Positions 8,301 through 19,393 of a stretch of 64,000 bases of DNA are shown piece by piece. Under the pieces are notes generated by a model that saw only the letters and a list, made by a program, of their open reading frames with translations, ran no database searches and was not told where the DNA came from. The stretch comes from Micromonospora purpureochromogenes (GTDB lineage Bacteria; Actinomycetota; Actinomycetes; Mycobacteriales; Micromonosporaceae), in assembly GCF_900091515.1 (NCBI RefSeq), contig NZ_LT607410.1, positions 3,844,001-3,908,000 of the forward strand, written 5' to 3'. Each line of letters begins with the position of its first letter. Within the stretch, counting starts at the first letter, position 1. A program made the translations under genes and the position numbers.

Positions 8301-8894
8301 ATGCACGAGCCGCGGGATCCTGAGCCAGGTGTGGAGCGGGGCGAGCCGGGTGTGGTGTCGTCGCCGGTGGGCACGGACGGTGACGGTTCGGTTGGTTACC
8401 GGGGTGTGACGGCCTGCCACGCGGTGGGGATCAGCTACCGGCAGTTGGACTACTGGGCGCGGACGGCGCTGGTGGTGCCGAGTGTGCGCGACGCGTCGGG
8501 GTCGGGGACGCAGCGGTTGTACTCGTTCCGCGACCTGGTGGTGTTGAAGGTCGTGAAGCGGTTGCTGGACGCCGGCGTGTCCCTGCAGAACATCCGCAAG
8601 GCGATCGAGGCGTTGCGGTCGCGCGGCGTGGAGGACCTGGCGGGGATCACCCTGATCTCGGACGGCACGACCGTGTACGAGTGCCGGTCGCCGGAGGAGG
8701 TGGTCGACCTGTTGCAGGGCGGCCAGGGCGTGTTCGGCATCGCGATCGGTGGCGCGTTCAAGGAGATTCAGGGGTCGTTGTCGCACCTGCCGGCGGAGCC
8801 GGCGACGTCTGGTGGCGGGGAGCCCGCCGAGCCGGCGTCGGATGTGGTGGGCGACGAGTTGGCGGCGCGTCGGGCGCGTCGTCGCGCGGGCTGA
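8301..8894 (+). CDS. MerR-family regulator (Rv1830-like)
   Basis: A 197-residue protein. A variable N-terminus of about 35 residues precedes the MerR helix-turn-helix (GYRGVTACHAVGISYRQLDY, WARTALVVPS, RLYSFRDLVVLKVVKRLLDAG). The C-terminal half contains a conserved nucleic-acid-regulator tail without metal-binding cysteines. The Rv1830 orthologue is a small regulator of cell growth and division in mycobacteria. ATG at 8301 has GGGGAGG 8 bases upstream. A TAGGGT box lies about 70 bases upstream. It ends the conserved block that started at 2675. Confidence 0.87.
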   Translation: MHEPRDPEPGVERGEPGVVSSPVGTDGDGSVGYRGVTACHAVGISYRQLDYWARTALVVPSVRDASGSGTQRLYSFRDLVVLKVVKRLLDAGVSLQNIRKAIEALRSRGVEDLAGITLISDGTTVYECRSPEEVVDLLQGGQGVFGIAIGGAFKEIQGSLSHLPAEPATSGGGEPAEPASDVVGDELAARRARRRAG

Positions 8895-9233
8895 GTCTGT
8901 CCTCGTCAGGTGGCGTCGCGGCCGGTGCCGGCGCGCGGCGGATCGCCGCTGCGCGCCTGCGGCACGGCGCATCGATCCTCATCGTCCGGTGTCGGTGTGT
9001 CGCTTTCGTTGGCCGGTAAGGCCGGGCCGCGGCGACTGTCCGATGTGCACACTCGCGCCCTGAAGTCGTGTTGTTGACAGTTGTGGTGTTCCCAGGAATC
9101 CTGTCCAGGGCAATCACCAAGAGCACCGGGCCGTCACTGTGAGTGATGGCCGGTGGGTGGTGCCGAGCTGATGTGTGGGGGGCGGCGCGAGAGTCGCGTC
9201 GTGGCCTGCCAGAGGACGGGGAAACGAGCCGAA
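8895..9233. other. Intergenic region before the NO synthase operon
   Basis: A 339-base gap, the boundary between the conserved block and the NOS operon. A TTGACA hexamer stands at 9074-9079, but the matching -10 region (AATCCT) is poor. A hairpin is at 9129-9151. The NOS frame is open back to 9153, so part of this gap could be coding. Confidence 0.4.
9129..9151 (+). terminator. Hairpin in the NOS upstream region, terminator-like
   Basis: GGCCGTCAC pairs with GTGATGGCC (one G-U pair) around the loop TGTGA. Its core is nearly the same as the hairpin after the DUF151 gene. It lies 234 bases after the MerR stop and 82 bases before the chosen NOS start, so it could end MerR transcription or act in the NOS leader. 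Confidence 0.4.
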
Positions 9234-10526
9234 GTGCACACTGACCACCATGTCGGCGTCCGCTCCGTACGGGCCGGCAGTGCTGTCGCCGACCATGCCG
9301 CACCCTCCTGTCCGGTCACCGGGACGCCGGCGCAGCGGGCGCCGGTGGGCGCCGGTGCCGCCGTGGAGCGCGCGGAGGACGTCGCCGCGGAGGCGGCGGA
9401 GTTCCTGGAGCTGTACCACGGTGAGCGGCGGCTGCCGGGGCTGGCGGCGCGGTTGGCGGAGGTCCGCGAGGAGATCACGTTGACCGGGTCGTACCGGCAC
9501 ACCCGCGACGAGCTGGTGTACGGGGCGAAGGTGGCGTGGCGGCAGTCGGTGCGCTGTGTGGGGCGGATCCGGTGGGCGGGGTTGAAGGTCCGCGACCGGC
9601 GGCACGTGACGTCGGTGGCGGGGATCGCGCAGGAGTTGGCGGCGCACCTGGCGGCGGGGGACAACGGCGGCCGGATCCAGTCGGTGGTGACGGTGTTCGC
9701 GCCGGACCTGCCGGGGGTGGGGCCGCGGGCGCGGATCTGGAACGACCAGTTGATCCGCTACTGCGGGCACCGTCGGGACGACGGTTCGGTGTTGGGCGAC
9801 CCGGCGCAGGTGGGGATGACGGAGGCGGCGCGGCGGTTGGGTTGGCAGCCACCGCCGGCGCCGGGCCGCTTCGACCTGCTGCCGTGGGTGATCGAGACGG
9901 CGCAGGAACAGCCGACGCTGGTGGGCGTGCCCCGGGAGCTGGTGCGGGAGGTCGCGCTGTCGCATCCGGAGCATCCGTGGTTCGCGGATCTGATGCTGCG
10001 GTGGCACGCCCTGCCGGTGATCAGCAACATGCGGCTGCGCATCGGCGGGGTGGACTACAGCTGCGCCCCGTTCAACGGCCACTACCTGGGTGACGAGATC
10101 GGCACCCGCAACATGGGCGACGGGGAACGCTACGACCAGCTGCGGGTGGTGGCGGCCGGGTTGGGGTTGGACACCAGCCGGGAGGACACCCTGTGGCGGG
10201 AGCACGCGGTGTTGGTGATCAACCAGGCGGTGCTGCACTCGTTCAGGCTGGCGGGGGTGCGGGTGTCGGACCCGCACACCGAGTCGGAGCTGTTCATGAA
10301 GTTCTGCGCGCAGGAGGAGCGGGCGGGGCGGCCGGTGCACGGTGACTGGTCGTGGCTCAACGGCAGTGTCGGGTGGGCGGCGTTGCACGCGGTGCATCAC
10401 CGCTACTACGACACGGCGGTGCCGAACCCGAACATCTGGCCGACGGACCGGGTGTACGACCCCAGTGGCGTGGTGAAGACGACGCTGCGGGAGCGTCACG
10501 ACACGGCCCGCGCGCAGGAGGACTGA
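9234..10526 (+). CDS. nos: Bacterial nitric oxide synthase oxygenase
   Basis: Makes NO and citrulline from arginine with heme and a pterin cofactor, using electrons from a separate reductase. The heme-ligand motif VRCVGR is present (Cys108 with this start). So is the substrate site, with NMRLRIGGVDYSCAPFNGHY followed by LGDEIGTRNMGD (Glu288), and the C-terminal pterin region GDWSWLNGS with HHRYYDTAVPNPNIWP. These match Bacillus NOS segment by segment, and no reductase domain is attached. About 50 N-terminal residues, including CPVTG, precede the catalytic fold. The start is uncertain: GTG 9234 was chosen to limit the extension, and GTG 9201 or an earlier start at 9153 are possible. The globin-reductase gene follows after 5 bases. 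Confidence 0.95.
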   Translation: MHTDHHVGVRSVRAGSAVADHAAPSCPVTGTPAQRAPVGAGAAVERAEDVAAEAAEFLELYHGERRLPGLAARLAEVREEITLTGSYRHTRDELVYGAKVAWRQSVRCVGRIRWAGLKVRDRRHVTSVAGIAQELAAHLAAGDNGGRIQSVVTVFAPDLPGVGPRARIWNDQLIRYCGHRRDDGSVLGDPAQVGMTEAARRLGWQPPPAPGRFDLLPWVIETAQEQPTLVGVPRELVREVALSHPEHPWFADLMLRWHALPVISNMRLRIGGVDYSCAPFNGHYLGDEIGTRNMGDGERYDQLRVVAAGLGLDTSREDTLWREHAVLVINQAVLHSFRLAGVRVSDPHTESELFMKFCAQEERAGRPVHGDWSWLNGSVGWAALHAVHHRYYDTAVPNPNIWPTDRVYDPSGVVKTTLRERHDTARAQED

Positions 10527-10531
10527 CCGAC

Positions 10532-11761
10532 ATGGACAACGTGGCGCTGCGCCAGAGTTGGACGCAGTTCTCGGCCGCCGGTGTGGAGGCGGCGAAGTAC
10601 TTCTACGCGACGCTGTTCGTGGTGGCGCCGGAGGCGCGGCCGATGTTCCCCACCAACATGCAGTACCAGGAGGACAAGCTCCTCAAGGCGCTGGGCCACA
10701 TCATCACCAACCTGGACGACCCGACGGCGTTGACCGCGTTCGCGCAGCGCCTGGGCGCGGATCACCGGCGGTTCCACGGCCAGGACCAGCGGGGCAACCC
10801 GGTGGTGCTGGGGGAGCGGCACTACATCTGGGTGGGTCAGGCGCTGCTGGCGACGTTGGAGCGGTTCCTCGGGCCGCACTGGACGCCGGCGTTGCAGGCG
10901 GAGTGGGCGGCGGCGTACGAGCTGGTGGCGAAGTTGATGCTCGCCGGGGCGGCGGAGGCGGAGCGGACGTCCCCGCCGTACTGGGAGGCGGAGGTGCTGG
11001 GCGCGGAGCGGCGCCGCTCCGACATTGCGGTGTTCACGGTCCGTCCGAACTATTTGTGCACCTACCTGCCGGGGCAGTCGCTGCCGGTGCAGGTGCCGCA
11101 GTTGCGGACCTGGCGGTACCTGTCGCCGGCGAACGCGCCGCGGGCGGACGGGACGATCGAGTTCCACGTACGGGCCGCCGGTCGGTTCTCCACCCACCTG
11201 GTGCGCAAGCTGCGCACGGGGGACCGGCTGCTGCTGGGGCATCCCACGGGTACGGCGTTGTCGTCGTACGACCGCTCGCCGCACCTGCCGTTGCTGCTGA
11301 TCGCGGGGGGCACCGGTCTGGCGCCGCTGCGCGCGGTGGCGGAGGCGTTGCAGCAGGGCAAGGGCCGGCGCACGACGCTGGTGGTGGGGGGTCGCACCCC
11401 GGACGACCTGTACGACGACAAGGCGTTGGCGCAGTTGGCGTCGATGCCCCCGGCGGCGGCGTGGCAGAACGGCGGCTCGACCTGGTTGCGGTACGTGCCG
11501 ACGGTGGAGATCGGGTGGGGGTGGCAGGGGGCGATCGGCAAGGCCGCCGACACGGCGGTGCGGTTGGGGCCGTGGACCGACACGGAGGTGCTGGTCTGTG
11601 GGAGCCCGGAGATGACCCGGGACACGATCACGATTCTGGCCCGCTCGGGTGTCCAGCCCGAGCAGATCCTGACCGAGAGTTACGATCACTCCCTCTACCC
11701 GCCCCTCGCCGAGGCCGATGACGCCGCCCCGCGCGACTTCAGCTGGACAGGTGCCCGATGA
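10532..11761 (+). CDS. Flavohemoprotein-like globin-FAD-NAD reductase
   Basis: A 409-residue three-domain protein. Residues 1-140 are a single-domain globin, with proximal histidine His97 in GERHYIWVGQALLATL, the arrangement of Vitreoscilla hemoglobin. An FAD domain follows with RYLSPANAP in place of the RxYS motif. The NAD domain has GGTGLAPLRAV and the late CGSPEM. Known flavohemoproteins oxidise NO to nitrate with NAD(P)H and oxygen. Here it sits 5 bases behind the NO synthase (GGAGG overlapping the NOS tail), so it either removes the NO made next door or supplies electrons to the NOS; both are inference. Its stop overlaps the next start (ATGA). Confidence 0.92.
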   Translation: MDNVALRQSWTQFSAAGVEAAKYFYATLFVVAPEARPMFPTNMQYQEDKLLKALGHIITNLDDPTALTAFAQRLGADHRRFHGQDQRGNPVVLGERHYIWVGQALLATLERFLGPHWTPALQAEWAAAYELVAKLMLAGAAEAERTSPPYWEAEVLGAERRRSDIAVFTVRPNYLCTYLPGQSLPVQVPQLRTWRYLSPANAPRADGTIEFHVRAAGRFSTHLVRKLRTGDRLLLGHPTGTALSSYDRSPHLPLLLIAGGTGLAPLRAVAEALQQGKGRRTTLVVGGRTPDDLYDDKALAQLASMPPAAAWQNGGSTWLRYVPTVEIGWGWQGAIGKAADTAVRLGPWTDTEVLVCGSPEMTRDTITILARSGVQPEQILTESYDHSLYPPLAEADDAAPRDFSWTGAR

Positions 11762-12420
11762 GCATCGACCACTCCGACCGCCTCGCCCTGCCCGGCATGC
11801 CTGACCAGGGAGAGCTGGCCCGCCAGTTGTCCATGTTGGAGGCGCGGCGGTTCCGGGGCAGTCACTGGTTGTCGGCCGACGAGGTCGCCGTGGTGATCCG
11901 TACGGCGGACGACCGGATCGCGTTGCTGGTCAACGAGTTGGAGCGGCAGCGGCGGGAGAACCACGGGCTGCTCAGCCAGGTGGAGATGCTGCGGCACGGC
12001 ACCTTGCCGAGCACCGCCCCGCAGGGGCCGGATCCGATGGCGGTGGAGCTGGCGATGCGGGCGCAGGACGAGGCGAACCGCACGATCGGTGAGGCCAGCG
12101 CCGAGGGGGCGGAGATCATCGCCGACGCGCGCCGGCAGGCCGACGAGATCCTCGCCGAGGCGCACCGGCGCGCCGGTGACCTGAGCACGTCGGGGCCGGT
12201 CGGGCCGGTCGGGCCGGCGGGTGTGCTGTCGCCGGAGGTGCAGCGCCGGTTGCACGAGTTGGAGGAGCGGCACGCGGCGGCGCTGGCGGCGGTGGCGGCG
12301 GCGCAGCAGCAGTTGGACCGGTGGCAGGCGCACCTGTCGGCGCAGTCGGAGCAGCTGCGGGCCGACGCGGCGGCGGCCGGCGGGGCGAGCGCCCAGTTGC
12401 GCGCCGTTCTCGGCGGCTAG
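11758..12420 (+). CDS. DivIVA-like coiled-coil protein coupled to the NOS operon
   Basis: A 220-residue hydrophilic protein. Residues about 20-85 form a helical region resembling the start of DivIVA-family proteins (FRGSHWLSADEVAVVIRTAD). A second coiled coil follows (residues 105-140, rich in Ala, Glu and Arg), then a Gly/Pro/Val linker with GPVGPVGPAG, then a third Ala/Glu/Gln coiled coil to the end. There is no membrane segment and no enzyme motif. ATG at 11758 overlaps the globin-reductase stop, so it is translationally coupled to the NOS pair. It may be a scaffold or polar localisation factor; the function is not established. Confidence 0.8.
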   Translation: MSIDHSDRLALPGMPDQGELARQLSMLEARRFRGSHWLSADEVAVVIRTADDRIALLVNELERQRRENHGLLSQVEMLRHGTLPSTAPQGPDPMAVELAMRAQDEANRTIGEASAEGAEIIADARRQADEILAEAHRRAGDLSTSGPVGPVGPAGVLSPEVQRRLHELEERHAAALAAVAAAQQQLDRWQAHLSAQSEQLRADAAAAGGASAQLRAVLGG

Positions 12421-12447
12421 CTGTCGCGCAGGACTGACCGGAGTCGG

Positions 12448-13407
12448 TCAGCCGGTCCCGGCCATCGCCGCGAGGCGGCGAGCGAGCCGGGCGGCGGCCT
12501 CGCGCAGCTCCGGTGGCTCCAGCACCTCCGCCTCGAAGCCCAGCCGGGCCACCTGCGCGGCGAGCCAGTCGAGGTTGTCCCCGCCGACGACGAGCACGCA
12601 CCACCCGTCGCGGTCGTCCTCGACGCGACCCACCTGGGGTGGCACCAGCTCCCGCACCCGGTCGGGTCGGGCGTGCACCCGTACCCGGGCGAGATACCGG
12701 TACGGCGCCTCGGTCACGGACCGCTGCACGTAGGCGACCGGGTCCGGATGCCCCCTCGCCCGGAAGCGCCAGGTCGTCGCCGCCAGCTCGTGCATCCGAT
12801 CGAGCCGGAAGGTGCGCCAGTCGTCGCGGTCGACGTCACGGGCCATCAGGTACCAGCGGCGGCCGGTGGTGACCATCCGCACCGGCTCGACCGTGCGCTC
12901 GCGTTCCCCGCCGTCGCGCCCGGCGTAGCGGAACCGCACCCGCACGGCGTCGCGACAGGCCCGCGCGAGCGTCACCAGCAGCTCCGCGTCGATCTGCACG
13001 CCGGGGCCGACGAGGGTCTCGGTGGCGCCGTGCACCGCCCGCACCTCGGCGCGCAGCCGGGCCGGCATCACCTGGTCGAGCTTCGCGAGCGCCCGCAGTG
13101 CCGCCTCACCCGCCCCGGCGACCGTGCCGCCCGACGCCATCCGCAGGGAGACCGCCGTCGCGATCGCCTCCTCGTCGTCGAGGAGCAGCGGCGGCAGCCG
13201 GGTGCCCGCGCCGAGCTGGTAGCCGCCGCCGACGCCCGCCGTGGCGTGTACGGGGTAGCCGAGGGCGCGCAGTCGCTCCACGTCGCGGCGCACCGAGCGG
13301 TCGGTGACCTTCAGCTCGGTGGCGAGTTCGGCGGCGGTCCAGGACGGCCGCCGCTGCAGCAGCGCCAGCAACCGCAGCACCCGCTCGGTCGTCGCCTCGA
13401 CGCTCAC
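12448..13407 (-). CDS. YafY-type regulator with HTH_11 and WYL domains
   Basis: A 319-residue protein with an N-terminal winged helix (LLALLQRRPSWTAAELATEL, then VTDRSVRRDVERLRALGYPV) and a WYL domain containing RRWYLMARDVDRDDWRTFRL. WYL proteins usually sense a small ligand or nucleic acid. The start is GTG at 13407. It is divergent from the DinB gene with only 61 bases between the starts, so it likely controls DinB and the VOC gene behind it. Its stop faces the DivIVA-like gene across 27 bases holding a weak dyad (CTGACC/GGTCAG). Confidence 0.9.
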   Translation of the reverse strand: MSVEATTERVLRLLALLQRRPSWTAAELATELKVTDRSVRRDVERLRALGYPVHATAGVGGGYQLGAGTRLPPLLLDDEEAIATAVSLRMASGGTVAGAGEAALRALAKLDQVMPARLRAEVRAVHGATETLVGPGVQIDAELLVTLARACRDAVRVRFRYAGRDGGERERTVEPVRMVTTGRRWYLMARDVDRDDWRTFRLDRMHELAATTWRFRARGHPDPVAYVQRSVTEAPYRYLARVRVHARPDRVRELVPPQVGRVEDDRDGWCVLVVGGDNLDWLAAQVARLGFEAEVLEPPELREAAARLARRLAAMAGTG

Positions 13408-13468
13408 CCGCCCATCGTCGCACGAATCGCGGAACGATCCTGTCCGCTATCTGCGGGAGGCTGGGCCC

Positions 13469-14053
13469 ATGACCGACCAGAACTGGAACTCCCTGCTCCG
13501 GGACCAGCTCGCCGGGCACTGGACCAGCCGGCTGCGCGAGCGCCTCGACGGGCTCACCGACGACGAGTACTTCTGGGAGCCGGCAGCCGGCGGCTGGAGC
13601 GTGCGCCCGCCCGGCACCGGCGCCGCACCGGTGCGGGCCGGGTCCGGCGCGATGAGGATCGACTTCGCGATGCCGGAGCCCGACCCGCCGCCGTTCACGA
13701 CGATCGCCTGGCGGCTCGGGCACGTCATCGTCGGCGTGCTCGCGGTGCGCAACGCCGCGCACTTCGGTCGCGCGCCCACCGACTACCAGTCGTTCGAGTA
13801 CGCCCCGACCGCGGCCGCGGCGCTGGCCCAGCTCGACACGGAGTACGCCACGTGGCTGGCCGGGGTGGAGTCCCTCGGCGACACCGGCCTGGCCCGCCCG
13901 TGCGGGGAGGCGGAGGGACCGTACGCCGAGTATCCGCTGGCAGCATTGGTGCTGCACATCAACCGCGAGCTGATCCACCACCTGGCCGAGGTGTGCCTGC
14001 TCCGCGACCTCTACCTGCACACTGATCGGCAGACCCGACGGGAGGCGAGCTGA
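13469..14053 (+). CDS. DinB-family protein
   Basis: A 194-residue four-helix-bundle protein of the DinB/YfiT type. Histidines at the expected metal-site places are seen in WRLGHVIVGV and in the late INRELIHHLAEV. The N-terminal part contains the typical WEPAAGGWSVRP segment. Many relatives are mycothiol- or bacillithiol-dependent transferases, so a thiol-dependent detoxification role is possible. It is divergent from the WYL regulator and followed after one base by a VOC gene, which suggests a small regulon. Confidence 0.88.
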   Translation: MTDQNWNSLLRDQLAGHWTSRLRERLDGLTDDEYFWEPAAGGWSVRPPGTGAAPVRAGSGAMRIDFAMPEPDPPPFTTIAWRLGHVIVGVLAVRNAAHFGRAPTDYQSFEYAPTAAAALAQLDTEYATWLAGVESLGDTGLARPCGEAEGPYAEYPLAALVLHINRELIHHLAEVCLLRDLYLHTDRQTRREAS

Positions 14054-14054
14054 G

Positions 14055-14492
14055 ATGGCCCGCGACGTTCAGATCACTTTCGACTGCGCCGACCCGGCCG
14101 GGTTGGCGGCCTTCTGGGCCGAGGCCCTCGGCTACCGGTTGCAGGACCCGCCCGGGGGTTTCCAGTCGTGGGAGCAGGCGCTGGAGGCGATGGGCGTGCC
14201 GCCCGAGCGGCGCAACGACGCCTCGGCGGTCATCGACCCGGAGGGGTCCGGGCCGCGGCTGTTCTTCCAGCGGGTGCCGGAGGGCAAGCAGGCCAAGAAC
14301 CGCGTGCACCTCGATGTGCGGGCCGCCCCCGGGCTCGAGGGCGACGCGCGGATGGCGGCTCTGGAGGCGGAGGCCGAGCGGCTCGCCGGCCACGGCGCCA
14401 CCCGGCTCAGCCGCCACGAGCCGGCGCCCCCGCTCGGCGCCGGTCACCTGGTGATGGCAGATCCCGAGGGCAACGAGTTCTGCCTCGACTGA
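14055..14492 (+). CDS. VOC-family (glyoxalase/bleomycin-resistance-like) protein
   Basis: A 145-residue protein with the two-repeat VOC fold. It opens with VQITFDCADPAGLAAFWAEA, has the metal-strand HLDVRA in the middle and ends with HLVMADPEGNEFCLD. The pattern matches the large actinobacterial glyoxalase-like group with unknown substrate. The start ATG lies directly behind the DinB stop (TGAG-ATG), so both are read from one message divergent from the WYL regulator. Confidence 0.88.
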   Translation: MARDVQITFDCADPAGLAAFWAEALGYRLQDPPGGFQSWEQALEAMGVPPERRNDASAVIDPEGSGPRLFFQRVPEGKQAKNRVHLDVRAAPGLEGDARMAALEAEAERLAGHGATRLSRHEPAPPLGAGHLVMADPEGNEFCLD

Positions 14493-14534
14493 TCAGCCGC
14501 GCGGCCGGCCCGGGTCGAGATTCCCCGATGCCGG

Positions 14535-15206
14535 TCACGCAGGGTGGTGCGGCGCCCCGGCTGCGGCGACGGCCTCGCCGATCGGGGTTTCCCCGTCGAC
14601 GAGTTCGAGGATCCGGCCGGCGCTGCTCGGGTGGTAGAGCAGCGCGACGAGGACCCGGGCCACGTCGGTGCGGGTGACCGCGCCGCGCGGGACGCGCCGG
14701 TCGAGGTGGATGCGGCCGGTGGGCGCGTCGTCGGTGAGCCGGCCGGGTCGCAGCACCGTCCAGTCCAGGTCGCGGCGGGTCAGGTCGTCCTCGGCGGCCT
14801 TCTTCGCGCGCAGGTACGCCGCCCACACCTCGTCGGTGCCGGGTGCCGGCGTCTCCTCCACGCCCATGGAGGAGACGAGCAGGTAGCGACGTACGCCGGC
14901 GGCCTGGGCGGCGTCGGCGAGCAGGACGGCGGCGGCCCGGTCGACGGTGTCCTTGCGGGCGGCGCCGCTGCCGGGGCCGGCGCCGGCGGCGAAGACCACG
15001 GCGTCGGCGCCGGTGAGGTGCCCGGCGATCTCGTCGACGCCGGCGTGTTCCAGGTCCGCCAGGACGGGGTGAGCGCCGACGGCCCGCAGCGCGGCGGCGT
15101 GGTCGGGGTTGCGGATCAGCCCGACGGCGCGGTCGCCCCGGCCGGCCAGTTCCCGTTCCAGCAGCAGAGCGATCTTGCCGTGGCCTCCGGCGATGACGAC
15201 GTGCAT
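14535..15206 (-). CDS. NAD(P)-binding atypical SDR protein
   Basis: A 223-residue Rossmann protein. The nucleotide-binding start is HVVIAGGHGKIA, and a SS-G segment (YLLVSSMGVEE) with downstream YLRAKKAAEDDL supplies the partly degenerate active-site region. It belongs to the NAD(P)H-binding atypical SDR type (YhfK/YwnB-like). Substrate unknown. ATG at 15206 was preferred over TTG 15215. It is divergent from the sirtuin gene, with about 80 bases between them. Confidence 0.85.
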   Translation of the reverse strand: MHVVIAGGHGKIALLLERELAGRGDRAVGLIRNPDHAAALRAVGAHPVLADLEHAGVDEIAGHLTGADAVVFAAGAGPGSGAARKDTVDRAAAVLLADAAQAAGVRRYLLVSSMGVEETPAPGTDEVWAAYLRAKKAAEDDLTRRDLDWTVLRPGRLTDDAPTGRIHLDRRVPRGAVTRTDVARVLVALLYHPSSAGRILELVDGETPIGEAVAAAGAPHHPA

Positions 15207-15286
15207 ACCTGCCAACCTAGCCGCCGGCGACGAGGGTCACCGGCTTACGCTCGCCGCCCGGGGTGGCGTTGAGGCAGCATGGACGG

Positions 15287-16177
15287 GTGACGGAGACGAT
15301 CGACGCGCTGGCCGGCCTGGTCGCCGGTGGTGGTGTCGTGGTGCTGAGCGGGGCGGGGCTGTCCACCGAGTCCGGCATCCCCGACTACCGGGGGCCCAGC
15401 GGCGCGGCCCGCCGGCACAGCCCGATGACCTATCAGACGTTTACCCGGGACCCGCTGGCGCGGCGGCGGTACTGGGCGCGCAGCCACCTGGGGTGGCGGA
15501 TGATCGCCCGGGCGGCGCCGAACGACGGGCACCGGGCGGTGGCCCGGTTGCAGGACGCCGGGCTGGTCGACGGGGTGATCACCCAGAACGTCGACGGGCT
15601 GCACACGGCGGCGGGCAGCCCGCAGGTGGTGGAGCTGCACGGCCGCCTCGACGAGGTGGTGTGCCTGGACTGCGGCAACCGCACCTCGCGGGAGGAGTTG
15701 GACCGCCGGCTGCGGGAGGCGAACCCGGGGTTCGACGCGGCGGTCGGGACGGTCAACCCCGACGGTGACGTGGAGCTCGCCGACGAGCAGGTGGCCGGGT
15801 TCCGCACGGTCGACTGCACGTTCTGCGGCACCGGGATGCTGAAACCGGACGTGGTGTTCTTCGGGGAGACGGTCCCGGCGCCGCGGGTGTCGCACTGCTT
15901 CGCGATGGTGGGCGCGGCGCGGCTGCTGCTGGTGCTCGGCTCGTCGTTGACGGTGATGTCGGGGCGGCGGTTCGTGCTGCGGGCGGCGAAGCTGGGCATC
16001 CCGGTGGTGATCGCCAACCAGGGCCCGACCCGCGGCGACGGGTACGCGGCGCTGACCGTCGACGCGCCGCTGGGGCGGCTGCTGCCCGCGCTGGCCGACC
16101 GGGTCTGCGGCGCCGTGTCGGCGCGGGTGCCGGCGGCCGGCGCGCTGCCGGCGGTGCCGGCCCCCGCCACGCTCTGA
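15287..16177 (+). CDS. Sir2-family NAD-dependent deacylase (sirtuin)
   Basis: A 296-residue sirtuin. The NAD site is GAGLSTESGIPDYRGP, with QNVDGLH and the catalytic histidine in VVELHGRLDEV. Four zinc cysteines are in CLDC and CTFC, spaced by about 46 residues. It also has the GSSLTV ribose-binding motif. The C-terminal 25 residues are a low-complexity Ala/Pro/Val tail. The enzyme removes acyl groups from lysines and yields nicotinamide and O-acyl-ADP-ribose. GTG at 15287 was chosen by alignment to the family start, since upstream codons lack a site. It stands before the gcvP riboswitch on the same strand. Confidence 0.92.
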   Translation: MTETIDALAGLVAGGGVVVLSGAGLSTESGIPDYRGPSGAARRHSPMTYQTFTRDPLARRRYWARSHLGWRMIARAAPNDGHRAVARLQDAGLVDGVITQNVDGLHTAAGSPQVVELHGRLDEVVCLDCGNRTSREELDRRLREANPGFDAAVGTVNPDGDVELADEQVAGFRTVDCTFCGTGMLKPDVVFFGETVPAPRVSHCFAMVGAARLLLVLGSSLTVMSGRRFVLRAAKLGIPVVIANQGPTRGDGYAALTVDAPLGRLLPALADRVCGAVSARVPAAGALPAVPAPATL

Positions 16178-16277
16178 CCCGCGGCCGGCCGACCGCGCGG
16201 GACGGTCGGTGACGCGGCGGAGGGTACGACATCTGCCGGAAACACCGGCGCTGGTAGCGTTGACCATGCCGGTACCA

Positions 16278-16447
16278 CCCACGCGGGAGAGACCGCCCAA
16301 ACAGCGCTTGGGCGGCGCCGAAGGGGCATATCCTCCCCGGAACCTCTCAGGCAAAAGGACCGCGGGGGCAGGCACTGTGGAGCGCCCTCGGGTGCGACTC
16401 AGGGGGAGGCCGACCTGTCGACCTCGCCCCCGCAGGAGCGCCGCGCA
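16278..16447 (+). ncRNA. Glycine riboswitch (single aptamer) and expression platform of gcvP
   Basis: The leader of gcvP contains the glycine aptamer signatures in order: GGGAGAGACC (from 16285), GCCGAAGGGGCA (16317-16328) and CTCTCAGGCAAAAGGACCG (16344-16362). P1 can form from CGCGG (16282-16286) and CCGCG (16360-16364). Only one aptamer is visible. GCGGGGGC (16362-16369) is the exact complement of GCCCCCGC (16426-16433), which touches the ribosome binding site AGGAG (16434-16438). The C run can alternatively pair with GGGGGAGG at 16402-16409. This suggests control of translation start or early termination by glycine. The aptamer is clear; the mechanism is inferred. Confidence 0.88.
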
Positions 16448-19270
<2,823 letters not shown>

Positions 19271-19393
19271 CCCGTACGCTGCGCCGGGGCGGACGTCGTG
19301 CCGCCCCGGCCGGTGGGTCCTGGGGAGGGCGGTCCCGGGCCGGGGGACTAGCCTGGTGCCGTTGACCTGCTCCTGTGACGGAGCGTGGTCGAA

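Noticed and set aside
9074..9102. TTGACA followed by a possible -10 before the NO synthase gene.
   Set aside because: The -10 region AATCCT is too poor to call a promoter; noted only in the gap description.
12430..12450. CTGACC/GGTCAG dyad between the converging DivIVA-like and WYL genes.
   Set aside because: A six-base stem is too weak to annotate as a terminator.
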